From Bacteroidetes bacterium UBA4009 (lineage in GTDB: Bacteria; Bacteroidota; Bacteroidia; NS11-12g; UBA9320), in assembly GCA_002384205.1 (NCBI GenBank), contig DGBH01000033.1, positions 1 to 16,197 of the forward strand: DNA of 16,197 nt. The letters are read 5' to 3'. The notes under the pieces are model-generated. The model ran no database searches, had not been told where the DNA came from, and was given only the letters and a program-made list of their open reading frames with translations. Position numbers and translations under genes: made by a program. Position 1 is the first letter of the stretch, and each line of letters opens with the position of its first letter. Positions 13,716 through 16,197 of the stretch are shown here, piece by piece.

Positions 13716-15116
13716 TTATTTCGTGTACAAATCTATGATATTTGAGACATTTTTTTCGTTTTCTAAGAAAGGAGCAAATTCAAATAGTAAAAGATATTCA
13801 TCTGCTTTCATTTTAAGGGCCGCGTGCAAGAAATTATATCCTTTTTCGTAATGACCTCTTAAAAAATTATAGGAGGCTATGCGGTAATACATGCGGTGAT
13901 CTTCGTCATGATCCTCTAAGTTTTCCAGCAATAGTTCAATGGCATCATCTATGTCATTAAATTCAAATTTTGCATGTGCAAAATCCAATAATATTTCTAC
14001 GGTTTCCGAGTCTAATTCGTATGCTAAATTGTAATGATAATAGCACAAGGTATTATCTTCTAGGGTAAGATAAAGCTCTGCTAGTTCAATGTGGTACATG
14101 CTTTCGTATTGGTCAATATCTATTGCCTTATGCAAGCACCTCTTGGCATCTTTCCACATTTTTTTACGCTTATAAATCATGGCCATACCAAAGTAGGCAT
14201 CCGATATATTTGGGTTTAGTTTTATTGCTTTTTCATAATAAAACTTTGCTCCTTTATCATCTTTTAAGTTTTCGTAGCACTCTGCAATGTTGCAAAGGAC
14301 TTCAGCATCACTTTCGTCATTATCCAGAGAAAGAGTGAATGATTCTATGGCAGCGTTATAATCGTTACTTTCCATGAGGCTATTGCCTTTACCCAAGTGA
14401 CCAAGAGTGTTGGTTTCGTCTATAGCGATACAAAATTCGTACGCATTTACGGATTCATTGTATTCCTCCATACGCTGATAGATTAAGCCTTTAAAGTACC
14501 ATGCACTGTAGTTATATGGATCTTCGTTTATGACTTTTTCTAGGAATAGTATGGCTTCGGCATTTTGATTATAGTCTAAAAAAAGTTTAATAAACTCTTG
14601 AATGCTTAACTCATCGTAGATGTAATTTGTAGGTATTGCATTGATATACGAATTTGCTTTTTTATGGTTACCCATCGCAAAGTGAACGCGAGCAAGACGT
14701 AGTAGTATTTCTTCGTTTTGGGTCTCTTGATTAAGAGAAAACATGTAACATTCAATTGCACGTTTGTACTGAAGACTCAAGCTATAACAGTCGCCAAGAA
14801 GTGTAGCTATTTCAGTGTTTTGAGGCTCAATGGTTCGGTATTTTTCAAGTAGCTTGACGGCGCCATTGATGTTGCGCTGTGCAATATATACTTCCGCTTT
14901 TTTAATCTTGTAATAGGTTTCAAAGGGGTAAATGCTTTCTGCATAAGCAATAGCCTGAGTGGCTTTACTTATCTCTTCGAAGTCTAGGTAGTAATCTATG
15001 ATTTGACCTAGCTCGTCAGTGTCATAGAAGAATGTGTCGCCACTGTTAAGCTGTCGCTCAAAGTTGCGAGCTCTCTCTTCCATCTCTTCATCCAAATAAT
15101 CGCCGTATTCTGTCAT
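13716..15116 (-). CDS. Cytoplasmic TPR-repeat protein
   Basis: A 466-residue acidic protein with no signal peptide, built almost entirely of tetratricopeptide-like helical pairs. Clear repeats include AEVLCNIAECYENLKDDKGA, SDAYFGMAMIYKRKKMW, YHIELAELYLTLEDNTLC and SAWYFKGLIYQRMEEYNESV, about eight to ten in total. TPR arrays are protein-interaction scaffolds; nothing in it suggests catalysis. A longer frame starts at TTG 15135-15137, but that codon is part of the predicted -7 promoter element, so translation should begin at ATG 15114-15116 (MTEYGDYLDEEM). It is the first gene of an operon with comA (4-nt gap). I recall similar TPR genes near comA in Flavobacteriia, from memory only. Partner unknown. 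Confidence 0.8.
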   Translation of the reverse strand: MTEYGDYLDEEMEERARNFERQLNSGDTFFYDTDELGQIIDYYLDFEEISKATQAIAYAESIYPFETYYKIKKAEVYIAQRNINGAVKLLEKYRTIEPQNTEIATLLGDCYSLSLQYKRAIECYMFSLNQETQNEEILLRLARVHFAMGNHKKANSYINAIPTNYIYDELSIQEFIKLFLDYNQNAEAILFLEKVINEDPYNYSAWYFKGLIYQRMEEYNESVNAYEFCIAIDETNTLGHLGKGNSLMESNDYNAAIESFTLSLDNDESDAEVLCNIAECYENLKDDKGAKFYYEKAIKLNPNISDAYFGMAMIYKRKKMWKDAKRCLHKAIDIDQYESMYHIELAELYLTLEDNTLCYYHYNLAYELDSETVEILLDFAHAKFEFNDIDDAIELLLENLEDHDEDHRMYYRIASYNFLRGHYEKGYNFLHAALKMKADEYLLLFEFAPFLENEKNVSNIIDLYTK

Positions 15117-15134
15117 TACTTTCTCCTGTTCATC

Positions 15135-15142
15135 CAAATTTA
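15135..15142 (-). promoter_or_regulatory. Predicted -7 promoter element of the TPR-comA operon
   Basis: On the - strand this reads TAAATTTG, an exact match to the Bacteroidota -7 consensus TAnnTTTG. Transcription would start near 15128-15131, leaving about 12-15 nt before the ATG at 15116, the same short leader seen for rsfS and ccmC. A TTG lies 26 nt upstream, a little beyond the normal spacing, so the -33 part is uncertain. Confidence 0.5.
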
Positions 15143-15217
15143 AGCATTTTTGCTCTATAAGAAAGGTGCAATGTTCGTTATAAGGGTTTGTTTTGCCAAC
15201 ATTATATCTTCAAATAC

Positions 15218-16197
15218 ATGAATAAGTACGTTATAATTTGTCTTTTTTCCTTTTTTAGCTTCACATCTAAAGCACAATCATTAAAACAAGCCACTTGGCA
15301 ACAGCACGTTGACTATGTTATTGAGGTTAAACTAGATGATATAAATCATCTTTTAGCTGGAGATATAGTTATTACCTATACCAATAATAGTCCTCAAACG
15401 CTGAGTGAGGTATATATACACTTGTGGCCAAATGCGTATAAAAATAATTCTACAGCGTTTGCAAAGCAGATGCAGGAAAACGGAGATTTAGATTTTTATT
15501 ATGCCAAAGAGTCGGATAGGGGATCCATAGATCAACTCGAATTTATGGCAAATGGAATGCCTTTGGTTATGAATCCGACCAACAATATAGATGTGGTAAG
15601 CGTACAATTAACTAAGCCCATAAAAACAGGAGAAAAAGTTACTCTATCCACTCCATTTACGGTAAAAGTACCCAAAGTATTTTCAAGACTTGGACATGAA
15701 AATCAAGATTATTTCATCACCCAGTGGTATCCCAAACCAGCAGTTTATGATGTAAATGGCTGGAATGCTATGCCATATCTTAATCAAGGAGAATTTTATT
15801 CTGAGTTTGGAAGCTTTAAGGTAAGTATTACGGTGCCCGATAATTATGTGGTAGTGGCTACTGGTGACTGCGAAAACGAATTGGAGTTAGGTGAGAGCAA
15901 GACTGCTTCGGACACAGAGCCCGTTAGTTCTGCATCCACTAAAACCCTGGTTTTTAATGCAACTAAAGTACATGATTTTGCTTGGTTTGCGAGCAAGCGA
16001 TGGGGGTATGTTTCTAAAAAGATAATGGTTGGTGACAAAGAGGTTTTGGCTCGATTGGTTTCGCCTAAACCAGATAAAAAATATTTAACAGCGATCGAAA
16101 CAGCAATTACTTATTATTCGGATAATGTTGGTGTATATCCGTATAGTCACGCAACGGTGGTGCATGGTGAATTGAAAGCCGGTGGCGGAATGGAATA
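15218..16197 (+). CDS. Secreted M1-family aminopeptidase (3' partial)
   Basis: The first 326 residues of an exported zinc metallopeptidase of the M1 (gluzincin) family; the frame is open to the window edge. A signal peptide (residues 1-19, ending KA before Gln20) is followed by the N-terminal saddle domain: HVDYVIEVKLD (30-40), LLAGDIVITYTNNS (45-58), LSEVYIHLWPNAY (62-74), ITQWYPKPAVYD (168-179), and FSVxVP-like strands. It then enters the catalytic domain, with AGGGME at 321-326, the equivalent of the GxMEN substrate-binding motif. The zinc motif HExxH lies beyond the window. Such secreted Bacteroidota M1 enzymes trim N-terminal residues from peptides outside the cytoplasm. It is divergent from the TPR-comA operon. 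I found no clear promoter match for it in the 101 nt between them. Confidence 0.88.
   Translation, partial: MNKYVIICLFSFFSFTSKAQSLKQATWQQHVDYVIEVKLDDINHLLAGDIVITYTNNSPQTLSEVYIHLWPNAYKNNSTAFAKQMQENGDLDFYYAKESDRGSIDQLEFMANGMPLVMNPTNNIDVVSVQLTKPIKTGEKVTLSTPFTVKVPKVFSRLGHENQDYFITQWYPKPAVYDVNGWNAMPYLNQGEFYSEFGSFKVSITVPDNYVVVATGDCENELELGESKTASDTEPVSSASTKTLVFNATKVHDFAWFASKRWGYVSKKIMVGDKEVLARLVSPKPDKKYLTAIETAITYYSDNVGVYPYSHATVVHGELKAGGGME

Noticed and set aside
13506..13745. A 79-codon + strand frame antisense to comA
   Set aside because: It overlaps the conserved N-terminal motifs of comA, has no supporting motif and crosses the comA-TPR junction.
15187..15209. TTTG repeats before TATATCTT as a promoter for the M1 peptidase
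   Set aside because: Spacing and the -7 match are both poor, so I did not annotate it.
1..16197. CRISPR array, tRNA, rRNA, insertion sequence, toxin-antitoxin pair or defence genes
   Set aside because: I looked for direct repeat arrays, terminal inverted repeats, transposase or nuclease motifs and saw none; the window is ordinary core-genome sequence apart from the points listed.

Overview
This is an AT-rich bacterial chromosome segment that I place in the Bacteroidota, most likely near the Flavobacteriales (inference, no search run). The evidence is the gene families (OmpP1/FadL-like proteins, Bacteroidota-type CcmD and CcmF, bacterial ComA, an LptC lipoprotein), exported proteins whose signal peptides end in Ala-Gln, the scarcity of strong Shine-Dalgarno sites, and several promoter cores matching the Bacteroidota consensus TAnnTTTG. 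I see no phage, transposon, CRISPR array, rRNA or tRNA. The content is mostly conserved housekeeping and envelope biology, and I do not see a convincing new multi-gene system. The most unusual features are regulatory or variants of known families.

Left part (1-2448). A serine-rich C-terminal tail of an upstream gene is followed by an outer-membrane FadL-like protein and a stand-alone Smr-domain protein, both on the + strand. The ribosome silencing factor gene rsfS runs convergently on the - strand.

Central cofactor and envelope cluster (2458-7587, + strand). It starts from a compact divergent promoter region shared with rsfS. birA (biotin ligase), coaX (type III pantothenate kinase), a second outer-membrane protein, a secreted TPR protein, lptC (LPS transport) and a small two-helix membrane protein follow, the first three overlapping end to end. 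A perfect intrinsic-terminator hairpin lies inside the signal-peptide codons of lptC, which could split or attenuate this operon.

Cytochrome c maturation operon (7647-12221, + strand). A promoter precedes ccmC, a ccmD-like gene, ccmE and ccmF, tightly packed, and then a DUF2520 Rossmann-fold gene joined to ccmF by a GTGA overlap. CcmE carries the cysteine-type CxxxY motif in place of the classical heme-binding histidine. ccmA, ccmB, ccmG and ccmH are not in the window. A 49-codon ORF and a small secreted beta-rich protein close this strand, and a bidirectional terminator separates them from the next operon.

Right part. On the - strand a cytoplasmic TPR protein and comA (phosphosulfolactate synthase) form a two-gene operon with 4 nt between them. 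Divergent from it, a secreted M1-family aminopeptidase begins and is cut by the window edge just at its substrate-binding GGGME motif.
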